Assembly (NCBI RefSeq): GCF_000019785.1 | Contig: NC_010524.1 | Location: 248,001 to 312,000 of the forward strand | Origin: Leptothrix cholodnii SP-6 | Lineage (GTDB): Bacteria > Pseudomonadota > Gammaproteobacteria > Burkholderiales > Burkholderiaceae_C | Direction of reading: 5' to 3' | DNA length: 64,000 nucleotides | Part shown: positions 16,968 through 25,377 of the stretch, piece after piece | How positions within the stretch are numbered: the stretch's first letter is position 1 | Layout of the letters: each line of letters starts with the position of its first letter | Notes under the pieces: model-generated | What the model saw: the letters and a program-made list of their open reading frames with translations, nothing else | The model's database searches: none | What the model was told of the DNA's origin: nothing | Made by a program: the position numbers and the translations under genes

Positions 16968-18124
16968 CGAACATGGCCGCGTCCGCTGTTGCCGTTCAGC
17001 CGCCCGGCCCGCCGTTGTGGCTGCTGGCCGAGGTGACCTACCGCTGCCCGCTGCACTGCGTCTTTTGCTACAACCCGCTCGACTTCGCCGCCCAGGGCAA
17101 GGCGCAGGAGCTGCCCACCGCCGACTGGCTGCGCGTGCTGCGCGAGGCGCGTGCGCTGGGCGCCGTGCAGTGCGGCTTCTCGGGCGGCGAGCCGCTCGAG
17201 CGCGACGACCTCGAGGAGATGATCGCCGAGGCGCACCGGCTCGGTTTCTACACCAACCTGCTGACCTCGGGTGTCGGCCTGACCGCGCAGCGCGCCGCCG
17301 CGCTGAAGGCCGCCGGCCTCGACCACATCCAGCTCAGCTTCCAGGACTCGACCCGCGAGCTCAACGACTTCCTGAGCCACACCAAGACCTTCGGCCTGAA
17401 GCAGCAGGTCGGCGAGCTGATCAAGGCCAACGGCTGGCCGATGGTGATGAACGTGGTGATCCACCGCCTCAACATCGATCACATCGACCGCATCATCGCG
17501 ATGGCCGATGCGCTCGGTGCCGAGTACCTCGAACTCGCCAACTCGCAGTACTACTCGTGGGCGCACCTGAACCGCGACCACCTGCTGCCCACGCACGATC
17601 AGTTGAAGCGCGCCGAGGCGATCACCGACGAGTGGCGGGTCAAGCTGGCCGACCGCATGAAGCTGTTTTTCGTCGCTCCCGACTACCACGAGGGCACGCC
17701 CAAGAAGTGCATGAACGGCTGGGGCAACGTCTTCCTGACCATCACGCCCGACGGCACGGCCTTGCCTTGCCACACCGCCAAGATGCTGCCCGGCCTGGCG
17801 TTCCCGAACGTGCAGACGAGCTCGGTGCGCGAGATCTGGCAGGACAGCGAAGGCTTCAACCGCTTTCGCGGCACCGGCTGGATGAAGGAGCCGTGCGTGT
17901 CGTGCCCCGACAAGGAAAAGGACCTCGGCGGCTGCCGCTGCCAGGCTTTCCTGCTGGCCAACGACCCGGCCGCGGCCGACCCGGTCTGCCCCAAAAGCCC
18001 GCATCACGGCGTGGTCAAGGCGGCGGTCGAGGCCAGCGAAGCGGGTGCGGTGCCGGTGCGACCGCTGGTTTTCCGCGATCCGAAAAATTCGAAGGCTTTC
18101 GTCAGCCCGGTCGGGCAGAGCTGA
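16964..18124 (+). CDS. pqqE: radical SAM enzyme PqqE
   Basis: A 386-residue radical S-adenosylmethionine enzyme that forms the carbon-carbon bond between the Glu and Tyr of PqqA. The radical SAM cluster motif is Cys28-x3-Cys32-x2-Cys35 (RCPLHCVFC), followed by GGEPLERDD. The C-terminal SPASM region has cysteines in KKCMNGWG, LPCHTAK, CVSCPDK and GGCRCQAF for auxiliary clusters. The ATG at 16964 overlaps pqqD. It is the last pqq gene here; no pqqF/pqqG protease gene is in the window, so trimming must rely on a protease encoded elsewhere. Confidence 0.96.
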   Translation: MTNMAASAVAVQPPGPPLWLLAEVTYRCPLHCVFCYNPLDFAAQGKAQELPTADWLRVLREARALGAVQCGFSGGEPLERDDLEEMIAEAHRLGFYTNLLTSGVGLTAQRAAALKAAGLDHIQLSFQDSTRELNDFLSHTKTFGLKQQVGELIKANGWPMVMNVVIHRLNIDHIDRIIAMADALGAEYLELANSQYYSWAHLNRDHLLPTHDQLKRAEAITDEWRVKLADRMKLFFVAPDYHEGTPKKCMNGWGNVFLTITPDGTALPCHTAKMLPGLAFPNVQTSSVREIWQDSEGFNRFRGTGWMKEPCVSCPDKEKDLGGCRCQAFLLANDPAAADPVCPKSPHHGVVKAAVEASEAGAVPVRPLVFRDPKNSKAFVSPVGQS

Positions 18125-18130
18125 CATGAG

Positions 18131-18144
18131 TTGACGGAGATCAA
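18131..18144. promoter_or_regulatory. FNR/Anr box upstream of usp
   Basis: TTGAC-GGAG-ATCAA matches the FNR/Anr consensus TTGAT-N4-ATCAA at nine of ten positions. Its centre (18137.5) is about 29 bases before a -10-like TACAGT (18167-18172), the spacing expected for a class II activator site centred near -41.5. It points to low-oxygen induction of the stress protein gene. Confidence 0.7.
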
Positions 18145-18200
18145 GCTCCGCTGGGTGGCGGCTGTCTACAGTGGGCTCACCACTTCAGCAAAGTTCGATC

Positions 18201-18644
18201 ATGTACAAGCACCTGTTTGTTCCCGTTGATGGCTCCGAACTGTCGCAGCGTGCGATGGACGGCAGCATCGCCCTGGCCTTGCAGCTGGGCGCGCGCATCA
18301 CCGGTTTCGTGGCCGAGCCCGACCTGCCGCTGTCGGCCGTCAGCGGCAACGTGTCCACCTTCACCAGCCGTGTCGAAGCCCACGACGCCCGCACCGAGGC
18401 GCATGCCTACGCGCTGCTCGGCCAGTTCGAGGAGCGTGCCCGCACGGCCGGCGTCGAGTTCAGCGGCAAGCACCTGCGCACCCCCGCGGTGGACCAGGCG
18501 ATCGCCGATGCCGCCGAGGAATCCGGCGCCGACATGATCGTGATGGTCACGCACGCCCGCGGCACGCTGGGCGAACTGGTGTTCGGCTCGCACACCAAGA
18601 CGCTGATCTCGCGCACCAAGCTGCCGCTGCTGGTGTTGCACTGA
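18201..18644 (+). CDS. universal stress protein, UspA family
   Basis: A 147-residue cytoplasmic protein of the UspA superfamily. The start YKHLFVPVDGSE and the C-terminal nucleotide-binding pattern G-x2-G-x-n-G-S (ARGTLGELVFGSHTKTL) indicate the ATP-binding subclass. Preceded by an FNR/Anr-like box and a matching -10 element, so expression is probably raised when oxygen is low, as for Anr-controlled usp genes in other proteobacteria. It lies just downstream of pqqE but appears to have its own promoter. Confidence 0.9.
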   Translation: MYKHLFVPVDGSELSQRAMDGSIALALQLGARITGFVAEPDLPLSAVSGNVSTFTSRVEAHDARTEAHAYALLGQFEERARTAGVEFSGKHLRTPAVDQAIADAAEESGADMIVMVTHARGTLGELVFGSHTKTLISRTKLPLLVLH

Positions 18645-18660
18645 GCGTGTTGCCCACGCC

Positions 18661-18679
18661 GCGCTGCAACCCGCAGCGC
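18661..18679. terminator. hairpin between convergent usp and cox operons
   Basis: GCGCTGC (18661-18667) pairs with GCAGCGC (18673-18679) around AACCC. No T run follows, but its position between two convergent transcription units suits a bidirectional terminator. Confidence 0.4.
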
Positions 18680-18728
18680 AGGCGCGGCGCTCGACTTGCC
18701 GATGTGCGGCGGGGGCGTGTCGGGCGTT

Positions 18729-19115
18729 TCAGTTGAAGAACAACCCGCGCGTCACGAAGGTGTGCAGGCCTTCGGCCCACATCAGCCCGACCAGCACCAG
18801 CACTGCCAGCGGTGGCAGCAGGATGGCGACGATCAGCGCCAGCCGTTCCCACGCCAAGTGCATGAACACGGCCACGATCAGGCCGGCCTTGGCCAGCATC
18901 AGCGTGACGATCAGGCTCCAGCGCAGCAGGCCTTGCAGCTGCACGTAGTCGACCCCGTACGACAGCGTGCTGAGCACGAACAGCAGCAGCCAGACCCGCA
19001 GGTAGAGCCCGATCGGGTGCTGCTGGCCGGCGTGCGCGACCGGCGCCTGCCGAATCGGCGGGGCGGGCGGGTACCGGGTCGCGCCGGGAGCTTGGGATCG
19101 GCGGTGTGTCTTCAT
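18729..19115 (-). CDS. cytochrome c oxidase subunit IV-like protein
   Basis: A 128-residue protein from the ATG at 19115, last gene of the oxidase operon. After a basic, proline-rich cytoplasmic start it has three membrane helices; the motif AKAGLIVAVFMHLAWER is typical of prokaryotic COX4/CyoD-like subunits, which stabilise the oxidase. It begins four bases after the stop of the subunit III gene. Not essential for catalysis. Confidence 0.8.
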   Translation of the reverse strand: MKTHRRSQAPGATRYPPAPPIRQAPVAHAGQQHPIGLYLRVWLLLFVLSTLSYGVDYVQLQGLLRWSLIVTLMLAKAGLIVAVFMHLAWERLALIVAILLPPLAVLVLVGLMWAEGLHTFVTRGLFFN

Positions 19116-19119
19116 GGCC

Positions 19120-19866
19120 TCACCACAGGTAGAAGAACGCGAAGATGAACACCCACACCAGGTCGACGAAGTGCCAGTACAGGCCGGCGATCTCGACAAT
19201 CTGGTAGTTGCCGCTGCGTTCGCAGTGGCCGCGCAGCACGCGCAGCGCCACCACGATCAGGTAGATCACGCCGGCGCTGACGTGCAGGCCGTGGAAGCCG
19301 GTGATCATGAAGAACGCCGCGCCGAACTGCGCCGCGCCCATCGGGTTGGACCAGGGCCGCACGCCTTCGTGGATCAGCTTGCTCCACTCGAAGGCCTGCA
19401 TCGACACGAACAGCAGGCCCAGCGCCGCGGTGGCCAGCATCAGCAGGGCGGCCGGGCGGCGCGCGCGGCGGTAGGCGCAGTTGACGGCCATCGCCATCGT
19501 GCCGCTGCTGGTGATGAGCACGAAGGTCATGATCGCGATCAGCAGCAGCGGCACGTCGGTGCCGCCCACCTGCAGCGCGAACACCTCGCTCGGGTTCGGC
19601 CAGGCCGCGGTGGTGGACAGCCGCACCGTCATGTAGCCGACCAGGAAGCAGCTGAAGACGAAGGTGTCGCTGAGCAGGAAGAACCACATCATCGCCTTGC
19701 CCCACGAGACGCCGTGAAAGGCCCGTCGGTCGCCCGACCAGTCGGCACGCAGGCCGGGCCAGCCGGGCGCTGCGCCGCCGGCGGTGAGCGTGGCGGCGTG
19801 TGGCGAGATCGCGGCCAGCCGCACGGGTGGCGGATGGCGTTGCAGCGGTTGGTGGTGCTGGCGCAT
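19120..19866 (-). CDS. cytochrome c oxidase subunit III
   Basis: A 248-residue integral membrane subunit with about seven hydrophobic helices. The family motifs are WFFLLSDTFVFSCFLVGY near the first helix, MQAFEWSKL, GFHGLHVSAGV and the closing YWHFVDLVWVFIFAFFYLW. It stabilises the subunit I/II core. It lies downstream of a second, shorter subunit III-like gene; both end in the W-H-F pattern, so the operon encodes two versions of this subunit. Confidence 0.88.
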   Translation of the reverse strand: MRQHHQPLQRHPPPVRLAAISPHAATLTAGGAAPGWPGLRADWSGDRRAFHGVSWGKAMMWFFLLSDTFVFSCFLVGYMTVRLSTTAAWPNPSEVFALQVGGTDVPLLLIAIMTFVLITSSGTMAMAVNCAYRRARRPAALLMLATAALGLLFVSMQAFEWSKLIHEGVRPWSNPMGAAQFGAAFFMITGFHGLHVSAGVIYLIVVALRVLRGHCERSGNYQIVEIAGLYWHFVDLVWVFIFAFFYLW

Positions 19867-19892
19867 GGCGGGCTCCGGTGGCGGTCAGCGCG

Positions 19893-20561
19893 TCAGACGC
19901 CGCAGATCGCCCGCGCCAGTTCGGGCGTGACGCCGCCCAGCAGGCCGAGCAGGCCCAGCCACACCAGCAGCAGGAAATGCCAGTAGCGCGCGCACAGCGC
20001 GACGCGCCAGGCCGAGGCGCGCAAGTCGCCGTCCGGCTCGTCTTGCCGGCCCTGCGTGATGGCGCGCCAGCTGTGCTCCCACGCCACCAGGCCGCCGGCC
20101 ACGTGCAGGCCGTGCAGGGCGGTGAGCAGGTAGAAGAAGCTCGCCGCCGGGTTGCCGGCGGGGGTCACCGCGGCGTCGGCCAGGGCCTGCCAGGCGCCGA
20201 ACTGCGTGACCAGGAAACCGCACGCCAGCGCTGCCGCGGCCAGCAGCCGCTGGCGGGCCGGCCGGTGCTGCGCGCGCCGGACAGCCCGGCGCGCCGACTG
20301 CATCGCCACGCTGGCCGCCAGCAGCAGCGCGGTGCTGGGCCAGAGCAGCCACGGCAGCGCGATCGACGACGCATCGCCCTGCGCCATGCGCATCACGTAG
20401 GCCAGCGCGAACAGCGCGAACAGCACGCCGATCACCGCCATCAGCAGCCACAGGCCGACGCTGACGTTGTCGGCGTGCAGCGGCGTGGGGTGCGGCCGCT
20501 GCGGCGCGGGTGCCGAGGCGCGCGGATGCGTCGCGCTGGCGGGGATGACGATCCGGCTCAT
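19893..20561 (-). CDS. second cytochrome c oxidase subunit III-like protein
   Basis: A 222-residue membrane protein with about five helices, starting at ATG 20561, which overlaps the stop of subunit I (ATGA). Motifs TALHGLHVAGGLVAW and YWHFLLLVWLGLL are those of the heme-copper oxidase subunit III family. The N-terminal 40 residues are proline-rich and polar. Tight coupling to subunit I suggests it is the stoichiometric partner, and the 248-residue paralogue downstream may be an addition or complete the other half of a split subunit. Confidence 0.82.
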   Translation of the reverse strand: MSRIVIPASATHPRASAPAPQRPHPTPLHADNVSVGLWLLMAVIGVLFALFALAYVMRMAQGDASSIALPWLLWPSTALLLAASVAMQSARRAVRRAQHRPARQRLLAAAALACGFLVTQFGAWQALADAAVTPAGNPAASFFYLLTALHGLHVAGGLVAWEHSWRAITQGRQDEPDGDLRASAWRVALCARYWHFLLLVWLGLLGLLGGVTPELARAICGV

Positions 20562-22324
20562 GGCGATTTCCCTCCCGTGCGGGGTGGATCGGGTTCGATG
20601 CCGCCCGCGCCGCGCACCGCGTTCTGGGCGATGTAGTCGTCGTGCGCGCCCGGCACGCTGTAGGCGTAGGCCCAGCGGCTGGCGACCGGCAGCTGCGCGC
20701 CCCAGTTGCCGTGGCCGGGCGGGGTCTGCGGCGTCTGCCATTCGAGCGAGGCAGCACGCCATGGGTTCGGCCCGGCCGGCCGTCCACGCCGTGCGCTCCA
20801 GGCCAGGTTGAACAGGAACAGCAGCTGCGCCGCGCCCACCACGAAGGCCAGCACGCTGATGAAGACGTTGAGCGCATGCGCCGAGGCCGGGATGAACTGG
20901 TAGGCGTCGAAGTTGTAGTAGCGCCGCGGCATGCCGAGCACGCCGAGGTAGTGCATCGGGAAATAGATCGCGTAGGTGCCGAGAAAGGTGATCCAGAAAT
21001 GCAGCTTGCCCAGCCGGTCGTCGAGCAGGCGGCCGGTGATCTTCGGGTACCAGTGGTAGATGCCGCCGAACACCACCAGGATCGGCGCCACGCCCATCAC
21101 CATGTGGAAGTGCGCGACCACGAAGTAGGTGCCCGACAGCGGGATGTCGACGCTGACGTTGCCCAGAAACAGCCCCGTCAGCCCGCCCACCGTGAAGGTG
21201 CAGACGAAGGCCAGCGCGAACAGCATCGGCACCGTGAGGTGGATGTCGCCGCGCCAGATGGTGAGCACCCAGTTGTAGACCTTGATCGCGGTGGGCACGG
21301 CGATGATCAGCGTGCTGGTGGCGAAGAAGAAGCCGAAGTACGGGTTCATGCCGCTGACGAACATGTGGTGGGCCCAGACCACGAAGCTCAGGCCGCCGAT
21401 CGCGACGATCGCCCACACCATCGTGCGGTAGCCGAAGATCGCCTTGCGCGCATGCACGCTGATCAGGTCGGAGACGATGCCGAAGGCCGGCAGCGCGACG
21501 ATGTAGACCTCGGGGTGGCCGAAGAACCAGAACAGGTGCTGGAACAGCAGCGGGCTGCCGCCCTGGGTGGCGCTGGGCGCGCCCATCGAGATCAGCGCGG
21601 GCATGAAGAAGCTGGTGCCCAGCGTCTTGTCGAGCAGCATCATCACGCCGCTGACGAACAGCGCCGGAAACGCCAGCAGCGCCAGGATGGTGGCCACGAA
21701 GATGCCCCACACCGTCAGCGGCATGCGCAGCAGCGTCATGCCCTCGCAGCGCGCCTGCAGCACGGTGGTGACGTAGTTGAGCCCGCCCATCGTGGCCGCG
21801 ACGATGAAGATCAGCAGCGACACCAGCATCAGCACGATGCCGGCGTCGCTGCCGGGTGTGCCGGGCAGGATGGCCTGCGGCGGGTAGAGCGTCCAGCCCG
21901 CGCCGGTCGGCCCGCCGGGCACGAAGAAGCTGGCCATCAGCACGATCACCGACAGCAGGTAGACCCAGAAGCTCAGCATGTTGAGGTAGGGAAACACCAT
22001 GTCGCGCGCGCCCACCATCAAGGGGATCAGGTAGTTGCCGAAGCCGCCCAGGAACAGCGCGGTCAGCAGGTAGACCACCATGATCATCCCGTGCAGGGTG
22101 ACGAACTGGTAGTAGCGCTCGGGCGTGATGAAGTCGAGCTTTCCGGGGAAACCGAGCTGCGCGCGCATCAGGTGCGACAGCACCAGGCCGACCAGGCCGA
22201 CCGCGATGGCGGTGATCGCGTACTGGATCGCGATCACCTTGTGGTCCTGGCTCCAGACGTAGGTGGTCCAGAAACCGTGAGGGGCCGGGTGCGACTCGGC
22301 GGCATCCGCATCCAGATGATCCAT
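20558..22324 (-). CDS. ctaD: cytochrome c oxidase subunit I (heme-copper catalytic subunit)
   Basis: A 588-residue catalytic subunit that reduces oxygen to water and pumps protons. Low-spin heme ligand His78 (VTLHGM) pairs with His407. CuB ligands are His270, His319 and His320, with Tyr274 of GHPEVY as the cross-linked tyrosine. High-spin heme ligand is His405 in HFHMVMG. Proton-path residues Asp108 (GARDMVFP), Glu272 and Lys348 (TAIKVYNW) are all present, placing it in the A1 class. It follows subunit II by 42 bases and overlaps the next gene by four. Confidence 0.95.
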   Translation of the reverse strand: MDHLDADAAESHPAPHGFWTTYVWSQDHKVIAIQYAITAIAVGLVGLVLSHLMRAQLGFPGKLDFITPERYYQFVTLHGMIMVVYLLTALFLGGFGNYLIPLMVGARDMVFPYLNMLSFWVYLLSVIVLMASFFVPGGPTGAGWTLYPPQAILPGTPGSDAGIVLMLVSLLIFIVAATMGGLNYVTTVLQARCEGMTLLRMPLTVWGIFVATILALLAFPALFVSGVMMLLDKTLGTSFFMPALISMGAPSATQGGSPLLFQHLFWFFGHPEVYIVALPAFGIVSDLISVHARKAIFGYRTMVWAIVAIGGLSFVVWAHHMFVSGMNPYFGFFFATSTLIIAVPTAIKVYNWVLTIWRGDIHLTVPMLFALAFVCTFTVGGLTGLFLGNVSVDIPLSGTYFVVAHFHMVMGVAPILVVFGGIYHWYPKITGRLLDDRLGKLHFWITFLGTYAIYFPMHYLGVLGMPRRYYNFDAYQFIPASAHALNVFISVLAFVVGAAQLLFLFNLAWSARRGRPAGPNPWRAASLEWQTPQTPPGHGNWGAQLPVASRWAYAYSVPGAHDDYIAQNAVRGAGGIEPDPPRTGGKSP

Positions 22325-22366
22325 GTGGCGACTCCCTCCTGCTTGTGTTGTGCCCTGTCCGGCCGA

Positions 22367-23191
22367 TCAGGGCTTGCCGCCGGTGGCTGCGGCGTAGCGG
22401 GGCTGCGCAGCCAGCCAGGCCTGGAAGGCCGCCTCGTCCTCGACCACCACGACGCCGCGCATCAGGTGGTGGCCGATGCCGCACAGCTGCGCGCACATCA
22501 GCTCGAAACGCCCGGTCTGCGTGGGCGTGAACCAGAAGGTGGTGACGCTGCCCGGCACGATGTTCATGCGGGCGCGAAACGGCGGCACGAAGAAGTCGTG
22601 CAGCACGTCGTTGGAGCGCAGTTGCAGCTGCACCGGGCGCGCCAGCGGCAGGTGCAGCTCGTTGTCGTCGATCAGCACGTCGCCGTGGCCGCGTGCATCG
22701 GCGGGGTCGAGGCCGAAGGGGTTGTCGGCGCTGACGTGGCGGATGTCGCTGCGGCCGAGCAGGCCGTCCTCGCCTGCAAACCGATAACGCCAGCGCCACT
22801 GCTGGCCGACCACCTCGACCTTGAGCGCATCGGCGGGTGGGCGCACGTAGTCGGCATAGACCACCAGGCCGGGCGCCAGCAGCGCGACGATGCCGACCGT
22901 GGTGATGCCGATCAGCCAGCGTTCGAGCCGGTGGTCGTCGGGCGTGTAGGCGGCGCGCGCCTGGCCCCGGCCGGCGCGGTGGCGCCAGCGCAGGATGGCG
23001 TAGATGACCACCGCGTGGATCACCACGAAAAACGCGCCGGTGATCAGCAGCGTGATGGTCAGCGTGTCGTCCATGCGCTGCCAGTTCGACGCCAGCGGCT
23101 GCGTCCACCACGGGCTCAGCAGGTGGAACAGCACCGAGCCGACGACGATGACGATCAGGGCGATGGACAGGGCCATGTTGGCTACGCGCAC
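22367..23191 (-). CDS. ctaC: cytochrome c oxidase subunit II
   Basis: A 274-residue subunit with two N-terminal membrane helices and a periplasmic cupredoxin domain that takes electrons from cytochrome c. CuA ligands His198 (VLHDFF), Cys233, Cys237, His241 and Met244 are present in CAQLCGIGHHLM. The residue between the cysteines that is normally Glu (backbone copper ligand, also near the Mg site) is Gln235. No heme c domain follows, so this is not a caa3-type subunit. The GTG at 23191 gives this length; the ATG at 23176 is an equally possible start. Neither has a strong ribosome site. Confidence 0.9.
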   Translation of the reverse strand: MRVANMALSIALIVIVVGSVLFHLLSPWWTQPLASNWQRMDDTLTITLLITGAFFVVIHAVVIYAILRWRHRAGRGQARAAYTPDDHRLERWLIGITTVGIVALLAPGLVVYADYVRPPADALKVEVVGQQWRWRYRFAGEDGLLGRSDIRHVSADNPFGLDPADARGHGDVLIDDNELHLPLARPVQLQLRSNDVLHDFFVPPFRARMNIVPGSVTTFWFTPTQTGRFELMCAQLCGIGHHLMRGVVVVEDEAAFQAWLAAQPRYAAATGGKP

Positions 23192-23227
23192 GCAGGGCCG
23201 GGGCGGCCCGGCCCTGTGGCGGCTCGC

Positions 23228-23731
23228 TCAGGAGGGTTCGTGCCTGGCGAACTGCCAGTACAGCGTCGCGGCGGTCATGCCGAACACCAGGTGGGCGATG
23301 AATGCCGCCCAGCCGCGCCACTCGGCCAGCCACGGGAAGAACTGCGCCAGGCCGTGGAAGTTGACGAGGTAGAGCACGGCGCCGAACAGCGTGCCGATCA
23401 GCTCGGTCATGCCAGGGCTGGCGTCGTAATGGAAACCCGTCAGCAGCGTGGCCAGCAGCAGCGCGAAGGCGACCCCCAGCACGTAGTGCGTGACCAGCGC
23501 GACGCCGACGATCAGCGAGTCGAAATCGGCCGTGGCCTGCAGCACGTCGCGGCCCAGCACGATGGCCGCGACCCGGTACGAACTGCGCCAGGGGCTGTCG
23601 CCGGTGACGAACACCGACCAGGCCATGTCGAGCACCATCAGCACGGCGCCGGCCACCAGGCCTGCCACCACCGCGGCGCGCCAGTCGGGGCGCGGGCGGG
23701 ACCATTCATGCGGGTGCAAGCGGAGTTCCAT
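23228..23731 (-). CDS. conserved membrane protein leading the oxidase operon
   Basis: A 167-residue protein with about four hydrophobic helices, starting at the ATG at 23731 after a perfect AGGAGGT ribosome site. It precedes subunit II by 37 bases and is the first gene of the oxidase operon. I do not recognise the family; histidines in LVTHYVLG, GFHYDAS and VNFHGLAQFF within or next to helices might bind heme or metal. A role in oxidase assembly is plausible only from context. Confidence 0.65.
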   Translation of the reverse strand: MELRLHPHEWSRPRPDWRAAVVAGLVAGAVLMVLDMAWSVFVTGDSPWRSSYRVAAIVLGRDVLQATADFDSLIVGVALVTHYVLGVAFALLLATLLTGFHYDASPGMTELIGTLFGAVLYLVNFHGLAQFFPWLAEWRGWAAFIAHLVFGMTAATLYWQFARHEPS

Positions 23732-23936
23732 ACAACCTCCTGTTGCCCTCGCTGGCGTTGCCTGCGCCGAGGGCCGTGCAAGGGTTATACACCCGCCCCC
23801 AGGCGATGCGATGCCTGCGAAACGGTCAGGGTCTTGGCCCGGCCGCGCGGCTGTGCGGGCGCAAACTCGATGCCTCGGCGTTCGCACGGCGCCGTCGTTG
23901 CGGGCCCGGTTCAGCGTCGTGAATCAGGAGGCTGTC

Positions 23937-24416
23937 ATGTCGATCCCTGCACGTCTGTCGAGTTATCTCGAGCAACGCGGCCTGCATTACGAGGTCTGCA
24001 CCCACCCCCACAGCCACAACAGCGCGCAGACCGCGCGCAACGCCCACGTGATGCGCCAGCAGCTCGCCAAATCGGTGCTGCTCGAAGACGACGAAGGCCC
24101 GCTGGTGGCGGTGGTGCCGGCCGACCAGATGGTGCTGGTGGGCGTGGTCGCGCGCATGCTCGGGCGCAAGCAGCTGCACCTGTCCGACGAGGCCGCGATG
24201 ATGCGGCTGTTCGACGGCTGCGAGCGCGGCGCTCTGCCGCCGGTGGGCATGGCCTGGGGCGTCGAGACCGTCGTCGACGAGACGCTCGAATCGATGGATG
24301 CGGTCTACCTCGAGGTCGGCGACCACGAGCACCTGCTGCGCATGCCGCACGACGACTTCCATCGCCTGATGAGCAGCGCGCGCCACGGCCACATCGGCAA
24401 GCTGCCGATGCACTGA
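23937..24416 (+). CDS. YbaK/EbsC-family aminoacyl-tRNA deacylase-like protein
   Basis: A 159-residue single-domain protein, divergent from the oxidase operon. The fold signature includes YEVCTHPHSHNSAQTA near the start, the conserved lysine in QLAKSVLLED, and GMAWGVETVVDE late. It is a second YbaK-type protein in the window besides the DUF1289 fusion at 8769. The start ATG follows ATCAGGAGGCTGTC. The His-rich end (DHEHLLRMPHDDFHRL) is unusual for a tRNA-editing domain, and a different role is possible. Confidence 0.8.
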   Translation: MSIPARLSSYLEQRGLHYEVCTHPHSHNSAQTARNAHVMRQQLAKSVLLEDDEGPLVAVVPADQMVLVGVVARMLGRKQLHLSDEAAMMRLFDGCERGALPPVGMAWGVETVVDETLESMDAVYLEVGDHEHLLRMPHDDFHRLMSSARHGHIGKLPMH

Positions 24417-24458
24417 GACAACCGACTTCAACACCCGGCTTCACTGCAGGAGCTCAAC

Positions 24459-25232
24459 ATGGAACACATCGTCGATCGTTCCGGCCGCATGCAGGCCGCG
24501 CCGCAGGTGCGCAGCATCCACGCGGCGCGTCCGCTGGTCTGGCTCAGCCGCGGCTGGGCCGACATGTCCGTCGCCTGGCAGGCCAGCCTCGGCCACGGCG
24601 CGCTGGTGGCCGGCTTCGGCCTGGCGCTGCTGCTGGCGGCCGCCGGGGCCACCTACCTGGTGCCGACGCTGATCGGCGGCTTCCTGCTGGTGGCGCCGTT
24701 CGTGGCCATCGTGCACTACGGCCTGTCGCGCCAGATCGAGGCCGGCGAGACCCCCGACAGCACCGCCGCCTGGGCCGCCGTGCGCCACAACCCGGGCTCG
24801 ATCGGGCTCTACGGCCTGATGCTGGCGCTGGCGCTGATCAGCTGGGAGCGCGTGGCCGCGATCGTGTTCGCGCTGTTCGTGGGCGCGGACGTGCCCGACC
24901 TGCGCAACCTGGCGGCCGACGTGCTGTTCTCGGGCCGCCACCTCGGCCTGCTGGCGGCCTTCCTGGGCGCCGGTGCGGTGATGGCCGCGGTGGTGTTCGC
25001 GCTCAGCGTCGTCACCGTGCCGCTGCTGCTCGAGCGTGACGTCGACCTGATCACCGCCGCCGTCACCAGCGTGCAGTGCTGCCTGCGCAACCCGCTGCCG
25101 ATGCTGTGCTGGGCGGTGCTGATCGGCTGCCTCACGGCCTGGGGCTTCGCGATGGCGATGGTCGGCCTGGTGGTGATCTTCCCGCTGCTCGGCCATGCCA
25201 GCTGGCATGCCTACCGCGACCTGATCGAGTGA
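24459..25232 (+). CDS. DUF2189-like integral membrane protein
   Basis: A 257-residue protein with about six membrane helices after a 50-residue polar start (ARPLVWLSRGWADM). The middle motif RQIEAGETPD between helices and the closing FPLLGHASWHAYRDLIE are typical of the DUF2189 family, found near oxidases in many proteobacteria. A clear ribosome site (CAGGAGCTCAAC) precedes ATG 24459. It follows the YbaK gene by 42 bases and is probably co-transcribed. Function unknown. Confidence 0.75.
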   Translation: MEHIVDRSGRMQAAPQVRSIHAARPLVWLSRGWADMSVAWQASLGHGALVAGFGLALLLAAAGATYLVPTLIGGFLLVAPFVAIVHYGLSRQIEAGETPDSTAAWAAVRHNPGSIGLYGLMLALALISWERVAAIVFALFVGADVPDLRNLAADVLFSGRHLGLLAAFLGAGAVMAAVVFALSVVTVPLLLERDVDLITAAVTSVQCCLRNPLPMLCWAVLIGCLTAWGFAMAMVGLVVIFPLLGHASWHAYRDLIE

Positions 25233-25275
25233 GACGCTGTCGGCGAAGGGCCCCTGAGATCAAGGGTGGCCCGCG

Positions 25276-25312
25276 ATAGGGTGAGTCAATCGGCTGGATT
25301 GGATCAAAGAAT
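25276..25312 (+). promoter_or_regulatory. candidate OxyR site upstream of ahpC
   Basis: Four tetranucleotides with exact seven-base gaps, ATAG-N7-CAAT-N7-ATTG-N7-GAAT, reproduce the spacing of the OxyR consensus (ATAG-N7-CTAT repeated). Identity is 4/4, 3/4, 3/4 and 2/4. It lies 66 bases before the ahpC ATG, the place expected for peroxide induction. Confidence 0.4.
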
Positions 25313-25342
25313 GCTACCGAGCAATTGCCGCTGATAGCATTC
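25309..25342. promoter_or_regulatory. inverted repeat in ahpC promoter
   Basis: GAATGCTA (25309-25316) and TAGCATTC (25335-25342) are perfect inverted arms 18 bases apart, ending 36 bases before ahpC. It partly overlaps the candidate OxyR site and may be a second regulator's operator. Confidence 0.4.
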
Positions 25343-25377
25343 ATCCCATCGCAACCCCACTCACCCAAGGAAACCGC

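Noticed and set aside
19893..23705. 1270-codon minus-strand ORF through the oxidase region
   Set aside because: Only its last 222 codons are a real gene; the rest is Arg/Pro-rich shadow of subunits I and II.
20642..25039. 1465-codon plus-strand ORF
   Set aside because: Antisense shadow of the oxidase operon, then out-of-frame reading of the YbaK and DUF2189 genes; no domain visible.
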